A DNA stretch of 64,000 nucleotides, taken from NCBI RefSeq assembly GCF_000212415.1, contig NC_015500.1:1364001-1428000 (forward strand), in the 5' to 3' direction. How positions within the stretch are numbered: the stretch's first letter is position 1; every line of letters begins with the position of its first letter. The translations under genes and the position numbers were made by a program. The notes beneath the pieces were generated by a model. That model did no database searches. It worked only from the letters and a program-made list of their open reading frames with translations, and was not told the origin of the DNA. Origin of the DNA: Treponema brennaborense DSM 12168 (GTDB lineage: Bacteria > Spirochaetota > Spirochaetia > Treponematales > Treponemataceae). This document shows, piece after piece, positions 23,195-31,743 of the stretch.

Positions 23195-23569
23195 ATGATT
23201 ATCGGCATAGGTATTGATATTGTAAAAGTAACCCGATTTATCCGATGGACGGAAAACCGGAATCTTGCGGAGCGTTTTTTTCATTGCGACGAGCTGACCG
23301 TGCTCGACCGCGGCGGCAGCCGTGCGGCGGAATCGCTGGCGGTGCGCTTCGCGGCAAAAGAAGCGTTCGGCAAAGCGCTCGGCAGCGGACTTACTGGTTT
23401 GACCTTGCAGGATATTTGCGTCGTGCCCGATTTCAGGGGACGGCCGCATCTTGAGCTGCACGGCTCCGCAAAAAAACTGTTCGAGCTTTCCGGTGCGAAT
23501 ACGGTTCACGTATCTTTAAGTCACGAGACGGAATACGCCGTCGCGTACGTGGTGCTTGAAAAAATATAA
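23195..23569 (+). CDS. acpS: AcpS, holo-acyl carrier protein synthase
   Basis: Transfers 4'-phosphopantetheine from CoA to a serine of acyl carrier protein. 124 residues, the normal size. Motifs IGIGIDIVKVTRF (Mg-binding Asp) and VRFAAKEAFGKALG (Glu) are intact, and it ends VSLSHETEYAVAYV. It follows cdaR after 15 bp and precedes the DUF2225 gene after 28 bp. Confidence 0.95.
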   Translation: MIIGIGIDIVKVTRFIRWTENRNLAERFFHCDELTVLDRGGSRAAESLAVRFAAKEAFGKALGSGLTGLTLQDICVVPDFRGRPHLELHGSAKKLFELSGANTVHVSLSHETEYAVAYVVLEKI

Positions 23570-23597
23570 ATTGAGGCGGTACACAGAGGAGGCGGAT

Positions 23598-24503
23598 ATG
23601 GTGCGCACAACGCGGAAAGCGCCGGATGAAGGAAAGAAACCGGTAATATCGTATTATACCAAGGACAAAGTTTATTGTCCGGTATGCCGCAAATCGTTTG
23701 AACATGAAGACATGCTGAGCGGCGGCGGCCGTATGATTGCCGGAAGCCTGACGGACGAACTGCACCGTATTTTCGAGCCGTCGGCCCGGTTCGGCCCCGT
23801 GTATCCGCTGCTGTACGCGATCGGCGCGTGTCCGGTGTGCCACACCGCCTTGTTCTGGAACGATTTCAAGACGCTTGCTCCCGACGACGCCAAAATCATT
23901 CTTGAAAACGAAGACGAACGGAAAAAAGCCGTTTCCGCCGTATTCCCGTATTACAATCTGACTCGGAACCGGACGCTGTTCGACGGCGCGGCGATGTACT
24001 ATCTGGCGCTGCTTACGTATGAAAAAACGTCCGCCGCCTATTCTCCGACGATAAAAAAAGCGATTATCGCGCTGCGCCTTGCCTGGCTGTGCGGTGATTT
24101 GAACGCCGTGTGTCCCGGCCGCAATTACGATTACGTTCAGCAAGTATTTTACCGGAAGGCGATGTTTTTCTACCAGCAGGCGCTCGAATATGAAACCGGC
24201 CGCGTGGAAAGTATTGCGGGCGTTGCGAATTTCGGGCCGGATATCGATAAAAATTACGGTTACGACGGCGTCGTCTATTTGTGCGGGCTGCTCGAATACA
24301 AATACGGGCAGCGCGAAGACAATAATCTCCGGCTGAAAAAACTCGACGAATATAAACGCGCGATTGCCCGTATCTTCGGATTGGGAAAATCGTCCAAAAA
24401 CAAGCCGGGACCGCTTTTGGAACATTCGCGCAATTTGTACGACAGTATTGCAAAGGAGCTGAAAGACGCTTCCGATATCGATATCGACTTGGACGACGAC
24501 TGA
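23598..24503 (+). CDS. DUF2225 family protein with two CxxC pairs
   Basis: 301 residues. Two cysteine pairs near the N-terminus, YCPVCRKSFEHEDM and ACPVCHTALFWNDF, suggest a zinc-binding unit. The rest is helical with TPR-like spacing (for example MFFYQQALEYETGRVESIAG). It ends in an acidic run (SDIDIDLDDD). DUF2225 proteins are conserved in spirochaetes and Firmicutes but have no established function. The ATG at 23598 has GAGGAGG immediately upstream. Confidence 0.8.
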   Translation: MVRTTRKAPDEGKKPVISYYTKDKVYCPVCRKSFEHEDMLSGGGRMIAGSLTDELHRIFEPSARFGPVYPLLYAIGACPVCHTALFWNDFKTLAPDDAKIILENEDERKKAVSAVFPYYNLTRNRTLFDGAAMYYLALLTYEKTSAAYSPTIKKAIIALRLAWLCGDLNAVCPGRNYDYVQQVFYRKAMFFYQQALEYETGRVESIAGVANFGPDIDKNYGYDGVVYLCGLLEYKYGQREDNNLRLKKLDEYKRAIARIFGLGKSSKNKPGPLLEHSRNLYDSIAKELKDASDIDIDLDDD

Positions 24504-24511
24504 GCGCCGAT

Positions 24512-25285
24512 ATGAAAAACGTTTTGCTGACCGTTTCATACGACGGAACCGATTTTTGCGGCTGGCAGCGGCAGGATCACGCCGATCGGGGCGAGCCGGT
24601 GCGGACCGTACAGGCTGAATTGGAGCGCGCGCTCCGGATCATGCTCAAAACGCCCGTCGCGCTCACCGGATCCGGCCGGACCGATTCCGGCGTTCACGCG
24701 TTCGCCCAAGCGGCGAACTTCCTGTCGCCGTTCGATTCCGTTCCGCCGGAAAATTACGTGCCCGCGCTGAACAGTTCGCTGCCGCCCGATGTCCGCGTTA
24801 CCGCCGCCCGGGAAGTTCCGCCCGGTTTTCACGCGCGATTCGACGCCCGGATGAGAACGTATCGCTACTTTCTCTATTGCGGAGCGACTCCTCCCGCCCA
24901 CGAAACGCGCTACGTCTGGCCGATACGGCGGTATCCCGATATCGCCCGGCTTAACCGCATGGCTTCGTGTCTGTACGGAGAAATCGACTGTACGACTTTT
25001 GCGGCTGCCGGCGATCCGTGCGAATCGAAAAAACGGTATCTCGAAAAAGCCGTTTTTTACGCCGACGGTGATAAACTCGTGTTTGAAATAGCCGCTAACG
25101 CGTTTTTGTGGAAAATGGTGCGTTCCGTCGTCGGCTCGCTCGTGTATTACGAACAGAAAGGAAAAGACGCCGATTTTTTTGCGGAAATCCTTCGTGCCCG
25201 AGACCGCCGTTCGGCCGGTCCTACCGCGCCGCCGCAGGGACTTTTTTTATGGAACGTCGATTTTGAATCCTGCAAACGGCACTGA
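24512..25285 (+). CDS. truA: TruA, tRNA pseudouridine(38-40) synthase
   Basis: Converts U38-U40 in tRNA anticodon arms to pseudouridine. 257 residues, full length. The N-terminal strand LTVSYDGTDFCGWQRQ, the catalytic Asp in LTGSGRTDSGVHAFAQ and the C-terminal FLWKMVRSVVGSLV are all present. It ends the operon begun by dxs and converges with priA with a 24-bp gap and no strong terminator. Confidence 0.95.
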   Translation: MKNVLLTVSYDGTDFCGWQRQDHADRGEPVRTVQAELERALRIMLKTPVALTGSGRTDSGVHAFAQAANFLSPFDSVPPENYVPALNSSLPPDVRVTAAREVPPGFHARFDARMRTYRYFLYCGATPPAHETRYVWPIRRYPDIARLNRMASCLYGEIDCTTFAAAGDPCESKKRYLEKAVFYADGDKLVFEIAANAFLWKMVRSVVGSLVYYEQKGKDADFFAEILRARDRRSAGPTAPPQGLFLWNVDFESCKRH

Positions 25286-25309
25286 TTTGCCGAGACATCG
25301 GAGCGCCCG

Positions 25310-27364
25310 TTACAGTAAACTGACCGGATCTACGTCGGCTTCAATGTACACGTGCAGCGGCGCTTTGTATCCGTAGATGAATCGCGCGCAGACGCTCTGC
25401 AGCGCGCTTACGGACGGACCGCGCAAAAGCACTTGCCACCGGTAATTCGCCGCAATCATTGCCAGCGGGCATTCGGACGGGCCGAGTATTTCGATTTGTG
25501 TCGCGTCGGCTTGCACGCCGTCCGTCCGGTGCGCAGGTTCCCGCGATGCTTCCAGCCGGGTTCCGTTCAGTTTCCGTACTTCTTCGGCGAGGATGACCGC
25601 CGCTCCTTCGGCTGCGTGCTGTGCCGTTTCTGAAATCGCCGATCTGAACACGAGCCGTATCATTCGGCAAAACGGCGGAAATCCGAGCAGCTGCCGCTGG
25701 GACAGCTCCTGTGCGTAAAATCCGGCGGCGTCTCCCTTACACGCGCGCGCGATCGCGTCCCGGTCGGGGCTGAAACTTTGTACGATGACCTTTCCGTCGG
25801 GAAAAAATCGCCCCGCGCGGCCGGCGACCTGCGTGATGAGCGCGAACGTCCGTTCGGCTGCCCGGAAATCGGGCATGTGCAGTCCCGTATCGGCAAGCAC
25901 GACGCCTACCAGCTTCAGATTCGGAAAATTAAGTCCTTTCGCAACCATCTGCGTGCCGAGCAGTATGTCGACTTCACCGTTTCTGAATTCGGCGAGTTTT
26001 TCCTGCAGTTCGCCCTTTTTCGTCAAACTGTCCGTGTCTATTCTGCTGACGCGCGCCTGCGGAAATTTAGCTTTCGTCTCGGCTTCAATGAATTCTGTGC
26101 CGAACCCCGAATAACCGACGTCGACGGAACCGCATTCGGGACACAACGACGGCGGCTCCACCAACCAGCCGCAGTAATGGCAGCGCAGGCGTTTTTCGTG
26201 CTTGTGGTAGGTGAGGGCGACCGAGCAGTTTTTGCAGGTAAGCTCGTATCCGCACGTATTGCATCTGAAAAAATGGGTGAATCCCCGTCTGTTCAAAAAC
26301 AGGATTGTCTGCCGTTTTTCGTCGAGCGTCCGTCTGATTTCCGCACACAGCCGCTCCGACAGACAGCCGTCGGCCGTTCCCGCTTCCGACAAATTGACCA
26401 CTTCGATTTCGGGCTGAGCGCCGCCTGCCAGACGCTGCGTGAGCGTATGCCGGGCGATTGCGCCGGTTTGCATCAGATGCCACGCTTCTACGGACGGCGT
26501 CGCGCTTCCCATGACAAGCGGTATACCGTGTTCCGCACAGCGGTGCATGGCGACTTGCCGTGCGTGATACCGCGGAGTGGTTCCCGATTTATACGAACCG
26601 TCGTGTTCTTCGTCTATGATGATGAGTCCCAGATCGGGTACGGGCGCAAAAACCGCGCTTCGTGCGCCGATAACGACGCGCGCGTCTTTTTCGAGTATCC
26701 GTTTCCATTGTTTGAGCCGCTGACTCGGCGTCAATTCCGAATGCAGCACCGCCGCCGTGTGTCCGAAACGGCGGACGACGGCTTCCCTGACTTGGTGGGT
26801 GAGGCCGATTTCGGGGACCAGATAAATGACGCCTTTGCCTTCGTCCAGCATTTTCTGCGCCGCCTGCAAAAACACTTCCGTTTTGCCGGTTCCCGTCGGG
26901 CCGTACACGTAATGCAGCTTTGAACCCGGAGCGAAAATACCTTCCGCCGCACGTTTTTGTTCTTCCGAAAGCGTGCGCGCCTCGAATTCGATTGCGTCGT
27001 CGGTAAAAGAAAATCCCGGACTGTCGGTTTCCCGTTTTCCGGACGGAATCATCGCGGAGATGGCTTCTCCCTGCGTGCACAGGTAATATCGGGCGATCCA
27101 GGCTGAAAGGGCGATATGTTCGGCGGTGAAAACGGGTTCCGCGTCGAGCAGGCGGGTGAGGTATTTCAATTTTTCCGCAGGAACCGCTAAATGCGCGGGC
27201 GGAACGTCGGCGACACTCACGATGAACGCGGTCATCCGCCGTGAACCGAAGCGGACTTCAGCCCGCATTCCCGGCCGAACGGCTTCTGCCGTGTCGCCGT
27301 CCGCCAAATACGTGAAACTTTGCGGAAGCGGCACGTTCAGCACGGTTTCAACGTAACGGATCAT
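25310..27364 (-). CDS. priA: PriA, primosomal replication-restart helicase
   Basis: A 3'-5' helicase that reloads the replisome at stalled forks. 684 residues. The N-terminal DNA-binding domain is followed by the helicase with YGPTGTGKTEVFL (Walker A), LIIIDEEHDGSYK (DEEH box), a zinc-binding insert with eight Cys (CNTCGYELTCKNC and CHYCG ... CPECGS) and TQMVAKGLNFPNL. The ATG at 27364 fits the conserved N-terminus [13 protein letters not shown] and overlaps the udg stop as ATGA. Confidence 0.95.
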   Translation of the reverse strand: MIRYVETVLNVPLPQSFTYLADGDTAEAVRPGMRAEVRFGSRRMTAFIVSVADVPPAHLAVPAEKLKYLTRLLDAEPVFTAEHIALSAWIARYYLCTQGEAISAMIPSGKRETDSPGFSFTDDAIEFEARTLSEEQKRAAEGIFAPGSKLHYVYGPTGTGKTEVFLQAAQKMLDEGKGVIYLVPEIGLTHQVREAVVRRFGHTAAVLHSELTPSQRLKQWKRILEKDARVVIGARSAVFAPVPDLGLIIIDEEHDGSYKSGTTPRYHARQVAMHRCAEHGIPLVMGSATPSVEAWHLMQTGAIARHTLTQRLAGGAQPEIEVVNLSEAGTADGCLSERLCAEIRRTLDEKRQTILFLNRRGFTHFFRCNTCGYELTCKNCSVALTYHKHEKRLRCHYCGWLVEPPSLCPECGSVDVGYSGFGTEFIEAETKAKFPQARVSRIDTDSLTKKGELQEKLAEFRNGEVDILLGTQMVAKGLNFPNLKLVGVVLADTGLHMPDFRAAERTFALITQVAGRAGRFFPDGKVIVQSFSPDRDAIARACKGDAAGFYAQELSQRQLLGFPPFCRMIRLVFRSAISETAQHAAEGAAVILAEEVRKLNGTRLEASREPAHRTDGVQADATQIEILGPSECPLAMIAANYRWQVLLRGPSVSALQSVCARFIYGYKAPLHVYIEADVDPVSLL

Positions 27365-28137
27365 TGCGGTCGGGCCGCCTTGAACGGAACGTCGTATTCG
27401 GGATACAGCTGCTGCAGTCCGCTTCTGAACAGTTTCAAATCTTCCCATGCCGGGCGTTTGAGGTCTTCGTTACGCAGCAGTGCGCTCGGATGATACGTTG
27501 CCAAAAACGGAATGCCGTTGTATTCGGTGAATTTGCCGCGCAATTTACCGATGCCGACCGTCGTTTTGAGCAGATTTTGAGCGGCGACCCTGCCGACGGC
27601 AAGTATTGCCGCCGGTTTCAGAAGACTGATCTGCGCTTCAAGAAAAGCCGCGCACGCTTCGCTTTCTTCCGGCAGCGGATCTCGGTTTCCCGGCGGCCGG
27701 CATTTGACGATGTTCGCAATGTAGCAGTTCGTCGTTCGGGAAAGCGATATGGACGCGAGCATTTTGTCCAGCAATTGACCCGCTCTGCCGACGAACGGAA
27801 TGCCGCTCGCGTCTTCATCCGCTCCGGGTCCTTCTCCGATCACCATGACGGCCGGATTGGGCACGCCGATTCCCGGAACCGTGTTTTTCCGCGTTTTGCA
27901 CAGTTGGCAGCGGGTGCAGCCCGCGATCTTCTGCACGATACGCTCAAGCGCTGCGGCGGTTTCCGGCAGCGTATCCGCGGCTACCGCCGCACGTACCGAC
28001 GGTTGCGGCGGCAGTACGCGTACGTCGTCGCCGAATACCGGCTGCGGTGCGGTAAAAACGGCGGACGGATATCCGCGGATCCAGCGATCCGCCGTTTTGA
28101 GTAACTGGTAAAAAGTCTGTTTTTCTCCTGCTGTCAT
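27361..28137 (-). CDS. udg: Uracil-DNA glycosylase, iron-sulfur type (family 4/5)
   Basis: Removes uracil from DNA in base-excision repair. About 258 residues. The 4Fe-4S ligands begin in CTRCQLC at about residue 98; the active site is [22 protein letters not shown], and [13 protein letters not shown] and [10 protein letters not shown] complete the family signature. The N-terminal 90 residues are less conserved. It is the first gene of a two-gene operon with priA. Start ATG at 28137. Confidence 0.92.
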   Translation of the reverse strand: MTAGEKQTFYQLLKTADRWIRGYPSAVFTAPQPVFGDDVRVLPPQPSVRAAVAADTLPETAAALERIVQKIAGCTRCQLCKTRKNTVPGIGVPNPAVMVIGEGPGADEDASGIPFVGRAGQLLDKMLASISLSRTTNCYIANIVKCRPPGNRDPLPEESEACAAFLEAQISLLKPAAILAVGRVAAQNLLKTTVGIGKLRGKFTEYNGIPFLATYHPSALLRNEDLKRPAWEDLKLFRSGLQQLYPEYDVPFKAARPQ

Positions 28138-28170
28138 GTCGCTGAATCATATCCTAATCCGGCGAAATGT

Positions 28171-28295
28171 GCAACGTCCGCGCCTCACTCCCGGCAGTGG
28201 CCGCGCTGCATTCCTCTGGCAACGTCCGCGCCTCACTCCCGACAGTGGCCGCGCTGCATTCCTCTGGCAACGTCCGCGTCTCACTCCCGGCAGCG
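28171..28295. repeat. 48-bp tandem repeat, 2.6 copies, intergenic
   Basis: Units at 28171-28218 and 28219-28266 differ by one base; a third partial unit runs 28267-28295 and changes one C to T before diverging. The unit begins GCAACGTCCGCGCCTCACTC and is GC-rich. The array lies between the udg start and the lipoprotein promoter (-35 at 28306). It is tandem with no spacers, so it is not a CRISPR array. ORFs across it on both strands encode 16-residue repeats, but I do not accept them as genes. Confidence 0.9.
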
Positions 28296-28305
28296 TATTT
28301 TATGC

Positions 28306-28335
28306 TTGCGCGAACCGGAATAAACATATTATAAT
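28306..28335 (+). promoter_or_regulatory. Promoter abutting the lipoprotein gene
   Basis: TATAAT at 28330-28335 with a weak -35 TTGCGC (28306-28311) at 18 bp. The -10 ends 6 nt before the ATG and no ribosome-binding sequence is present. Confidence 0.6.
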
Positions 28336-28341
28336 GAAACC

Positions 28342-28974
28342 ATGGATCGCTTTTTTTTCTGGTACGCCGCACTCTGTTTCTGTATCGTTTCCTGCTCGAA
28401 TCCGCAAAACGGCGCGTTTGCCGGTATTGATGACGGCGAAACGGTAAAATCGAGCGTAACCGAAGCAGCCTCGGCCGTACGATGGACGCCGGAATTGGAA
28501 GCACGGAATTCGGCGGAAATAAAAGCGGCGGCGGGAACCGGTTTTAAAATGCCGGCGCTGTCTTCCGTTGAATCCGCGCTGCTGCGTCCGTCCGGAGTTC
28601 CGGTATATCCGGCCGTCGCCGGATTCGGCAGCCTTGATACGTCGTCCGTTCCGGCGGAGCTGCGGGAAATGCTCGTCTCGTTCTGCTCGGGCGTGCGTTC
28701 GTATCGGAACGAAACTGCGTCTGCGGAACCTTTGTACGCGTATATGGGAGCCGGCCGCGCGTATTTGCTGACCGTTTTTCTGTACGATGTTTCGCGCGTA
28801 CCGCTGCTGACGCGGTACGTATTGGGTAAACCGTTCGATGTTGATTCTTTTCGGCAGATTCCCGTTCGGTTTTACGCGGATAACGGATATATCGACCTGC
28901 ATGCGTACGTTGCGCAGTCGGATTCCCGTTGGTATATAGACCAAATCACGTACGGAGCGTTCGTTTATGAATAA
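28342..28974 (+). CDS. Putative lipoprotein of unknown function
   Basis: 210 residues. MDRFFFWYAALCFCIVSC is a short signal with a permissive spirochaetal lipobox (IVSC), so the mature protein would start at Cys18 and be lipid-anchored. No known domain is seen; there are several aromatic-rich strands at the C-terminus (ADNGYIDLHAYVAQSDSRWYI). It overlaps the next gene by 8 bp, so the two probably function together. The start is the ATG immediately after a -10 hexamer. Confidence 0.65.
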   Translation: MDRFFFWYAALCFCIVSCSNPQNGAFAGIDDGETVKSSVTEAASAVRWTPELEARNSAEIKAAAGTGFKMPALSSVESALLRPSGVPVYPAVAGFGSLDTSSVPAELREMLVSFCSGVRSYRNETASAEPLYAYMGAGRAYLLTVFLYDVSRVPLLTRYVLGKPFDVDSFRQIPVRFYADNGYIDLHAYVAQSDSRWYIDQITYGAFVYE

Positions 28975-30100
28975 CGTTTTGTCCGGCATAGAACGCGATC
29001 TCATCGTTTCTTATCTGACGGACGGTAAAATCGATTTTACGCTTGTTCCCGACCAGCCGGCGCAGCGGATCTTTTCGTTTACGACCGGTGAAAAAGGTGT
29101 CCGCGTGCTGCCGGAAGGAATCATATTGTTTACGAATCCGGACGTGTTTCCGCCGGAGTTTGCCGGCCGCACCGTACAGATCAGATTTTATTTCCGCAAG
29201 CTGGGGCTGTTTTTTTCAGGCCAGATCGACGCGCTGCAATCCGGTTCGTACGCCGTCGCCGTTCCGCGGGAAATCCTGCGGCTGACCGGTGCCGATTCGT
29301 CGGCGGAAACTTCGTTTTCCGGTACGATTTTTCTTAACGAAGATTTTAAAGGCGAATATCTGGAATGCATCGAAGAACCTGCGTATCCGCCGTTCAATTT
29401 TCGCACTTGGCAGTCTTTTGATGCGGACCGTATGGCGGAAACGGAACCGTTCGTGCGCGCGCTTTGCAAAGGACGTTCCGTTTCCGTTCCGTCCGTCTTG
29501 GCGCGCGTGATGAAGCAGACCGGCAAAGCGCTGTGGATAGACGGCGGCCACATTCCCGGTGAAGCGCCGTTTCCGGTGGACGCGTGCCTGCTGGTTTCCG
29601 ATTTTCCGCAGGGAATCGAATCGCGGACGGCGTTTGCTGCCGCCGCCGCGCTGGATTCCGCGCTGTATTTCATGCCGGGATATCCGCGTGCGGCTGAACC
29701 GACGCCGGTTTTTATGATAGAAAAAAAATACTTCGGCGCGGCGGATTTTGCGGAAACGGCCGCTTTGCTGGCAATATGCGCGTATTTCGGCGCGGAAGCG
29801 GCGCCGATGCCTCCGCTGAAGGATAGGGCGGAACCGCTCTCGCTGCTGTATATGAGCGATTCGGCGGTAGTTTTCGGCTGCGGGAGCGGTACGTTTCCGC
29901 TGCAGAAAGACGTTCCGTATCCGGTTTTGATGCGTATTCCGCTGCAGTCGCTGGTGCGCACGATTACGGTTTCGTGTACGGTCGCCGAACTGTATTCGGG
30001 ACCTGCCGGAAAAACGGCCGCCGTGTGCCGGTTGGCGGACGTTAAGCGGGAAGACTGCCGGTTTCTGTACGAATCGTTTACCGGTAAAAAATATACGTAA
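28967..30100 (+). CDS. Conserved hypothetical protein, possibly PilZ-like
   Basis: 377 residues, no signal peptide, no membrane helix. The segment FAGRTVQIRFYFRKLGLFF resembles the first domain of YcgR/PilZ-type proteins, and the end DCRFLYESFTGKKY resembles the end of PilZ domains. A clear RxxxR c-di-GMP motif is not evident, so this is only a suggestion. It overlaps the lipoprotein gene by 8 bp and ends about 70 bp before the superoxide reductase ribosome site. Confidence 0.5.
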   Translation: MNNVLSGIERDLIVSYLTDGKIDFTLVPDQPAQRIFSFTTGEKGVRVLPEGIILFTNPDVFPPEFAGRTVQIRFYFRKLGLFFSGQIDALQSGSYAVAVPREILRLTGADSSAETSFSGTIFLNEDFKGEYLECIEEPAYPPFNFRTWQSFDADRMAETEPFVRALCKGRSVSVPSVLARVMKQTGKALWIDGGHIPGEAPFPVDACLLVSDFPQGIESRTAFAAAAALDSALYFMPGYPRAAEPTPVFMIEKKYFGAADFAETAALLAICAYFGAEAAPMPPLKDRAEPLSLLYMSDSAVVFGCGSGTFPLQKDVPYPVLMRIPLQSLVRTITVSCTVAELYSGPAGKTAAVCRLADVKREDCRFLYESFTGKKYT

Positions 30101-30173
30101 TCGCGCGTAAACGGTGGTATTTCCCCAGGGAATCGCGTATATTAAATAGAGAAACTATTACGGAGGATTGCTT

Positions 30174-30551
30174 ATGAATATGAATACGGAATTCCTTTTA
30201 TGCGGCGATTGTAAATCAGTTTTGCTGAAAATTCCGGGAACCGTTCCCAATGCGCCGGAGGGAACGGCGCCGCTCGCTGCCGGCGTCGTTGAAGCTTCTC
30301 ATGAAAAACACGTACCCGTTGCGGTGCGGCACGCGGATACCGTTTCGGTGGACGTCGGCAGCACGCTTCATCCGATGACTGCGGAACATTATATTTTATG
30401 GATACTGCTCCGCACCGATACCGGATTCCATATCAGGACGCTCGCTCCCGGACAGGAGCCGAAAGCCGATTTCGTTCTTGCAAAACAGGAAAAACCGGTA
30501 ACCGTGTACGCCATGTGCAATATCCACGGTTTGTGGCAAGCGGATATGTAA
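30174..30551 (+). CDS. Superoxide reductase (desulfoferrodoxin/neelaredoxin family) with incomplete centre I
   Basis: Reduces superoxide to hydrogen peroxide without making oxygen, protecting anaerobes. 125 residues. The catalytic centre II is complete: HEKHVP, HPMTAEHYI and MCNIHG hold the four His and one Cys. The N-terminal centre I is incomplete: one CxxC (Cys10, Cys13) is present but the second Cys pair is missing, as in the class seen in T. pallidum. The ATG at 30174 is supported by GGAGG 7 nt upstream. It ends with a strong terminator. Confidence 0.88.
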   Translation: MNMNTEFLLCGDCKSVLLKIPGTVPNAPEGTAPLAAGVVEASHEKHVPVAVRHADTVSVDVGSTLHPMTAEHYILWILLRTDTGFHIRTLAPGQEPKADFVLAKQEKPVTVYAMCNIHGLWQADM

Positions 30552-30564
30552 AACGGAACAGAAG

Positions 30565-30611
30565 ACGGATACGGAAGCCGGCTTGATCGGCTGCGTATCC
30601 GTTTTATTTTT
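30565..30611 (+). terminator. Terminator of the superoxide reductase gene
   Basis: ACGGATACG pairs with CGTATCCGT, with inner GCCG/CGGC, followed by TTTTATTTTT. It reaches into the convergent AI-2E exporter gene stop. Confidence 0.85.
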
Positions 30612-31677
30612 CAGACGGCACTTCTTCTGTCGGTTTCGATCCCATCAGAATTGACAGTGGCTTCAAAATGGATACGTTTTCGCAGATGATTTTCAGAATC
30701 ACCATCATCGGAACCGCCAGCAGCATCCCCATAAAACCCCACATCCAGCCCCAAACGGACAGCGATACGATGATGACGAACGGCGATAATCCCAAATTGC
30801 GCCCCTGAATACGCGGTTCGACGATATTGCCGAGTATCATGTTGACGGCTATCATTAAAAAGCCTACGAACACGACCGGGCCGGGTTTGGGCCAAAACTG
30901 AATGAGCGCGAACAGCGTGGTGATCAGACCCGATATGATCGAGCCGAAATTCGGTATGAAATTCAGGATAAACGCCAAAAATCCCCAAACGATGGGGAAA
31001 TCCATGTGCACGGCGAGCGTTCCCAGAAAAACCAGAACGCCGGTAAGAAGAGATATGAAGAATTTAACGGAAATGTATCGGGTTACCTGCAGAATGATAT
31101 CTTTTATGATCAGCGTGATTTTGCCCGAGTTTTGACCGTCGAACGCAACGGCCGCTTTCGTTTTAAATAAACGTAATTCAGCAAGAAAAAAAATGACGAA
31201 CAATGATACGACCGTCAGATTTTTTACGAACGCTATCAATATGTTTGAGAGAGACACGGCCGCGTTCTGTATTGCGGTGCGGATACCCAGTTGTCCCCAC
31301 AGATTTTCAAACAGACTCGTTTCTTCGTCGAACGGCAGCTTGAAAATGGTTGCCACCGTTTCGTAAATGACGGTCAAACGTTCTTCGTACTTAGGATACA
31401 ACGCGAAAATCGTCTTGAAGCTCGAAAACAGCAGATTGCCGATAACGAGCATCGCGACGAACAATATTACGAATATGATCGTAATGCCGATGCCGACGGG
31501 AATATGAAACCGTTTGTTCAATGCCGCGATCAACGGCTGAAAAACGAACGCAAGCAGCACGGCGACCGTAACCGGGATCACCACCGAAGCGGTGATTTTA
31601 AGCAAAGTTCCGGTAATGACCGCACAGATAAAAAGCAGAAGCAGGAAAATGCCCCGTGCAAAGTTGATTTGCTTCAA
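30604..31677 (-). CDS. AI-2E family (PerM/TqsA-like) membrane transporter
   Basis: 357 residues with about seven to eight membrane helices. Typical family segments are VIPVTVAVLLAFVFQPLI near the N-terminus, FLAFILNFIPNFGSIIS in the middle and GMLLAVPMMVILKI at the end. Family members are implicated in export of small signals or sodium-linked transport; the substrate here is unknown. The TTG start at 31677 is supported by GGAGG upstream. It follows serS after a hairpin that may partially end the serS transcript. Confidence 0.85.
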   Translation of the reverse strand: MKQINFARGIFLLLLFICAVITGTLLKITASVVIPVTVAVLLAFVFQPLIAALNKRFHIPVGIGITIIFVILFVAMLVIGNLLFSSFKTIFALYPKYEERLTVIYETVATIFKLPFDEETSLFENLWGQLGIRTAIQNAAVSLSNILIAFVKNLTVVSLFVIFFLAELRLFKTKAAVAFDGQNSGKITLIIKDIILQVTRYISVKFFISLLTGVLVFLGTLAVHMDFPIVWGFLAFILNFIPNFGSIISGLITTLFALIQFWPKPGPVVFVGFLMIAVNMILGNIVEPRIQGRNLGLSPFVIIVSLSVWGWMWGFMGMLLAVPMMVILKIICENVSILKPLSILMGSKPTEEVPSEK

Positions 31678-31699
31678 ACCGGATCCTCCCGGACGGTTG

Positions 31700-31737
31700 G
31701 AAAACGGGCCGGCTGAATCGAAATGTTTCCGGCCCGT
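31700..31737 (-). terminator. Hairpin between serS and the AI-2E exporter gene
   Basis: ACGGGCCGG (31704-31712) and CCGGCCCGT (31729-31737) are perfect 9-bp inverted repeats. On the minus strand the hairpin is followed by only four T, so termination may be partial. Confidence 0.5.
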
Positions 31738-31743
31738 CGAACG

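Noticed and set aside
28171-28295. CRISPR array
   Set aside because: The units are directly adjacent with no spacers, there are fewer than three copies and no cas genes are nearby.
28136-28504. ORFs on both strands spanning the 48-bp repeat
   Set aside because: They consist mainly of the repeat translated in frame, lack ribosome sites, and overlap the lipoprotein gene or its promoter.
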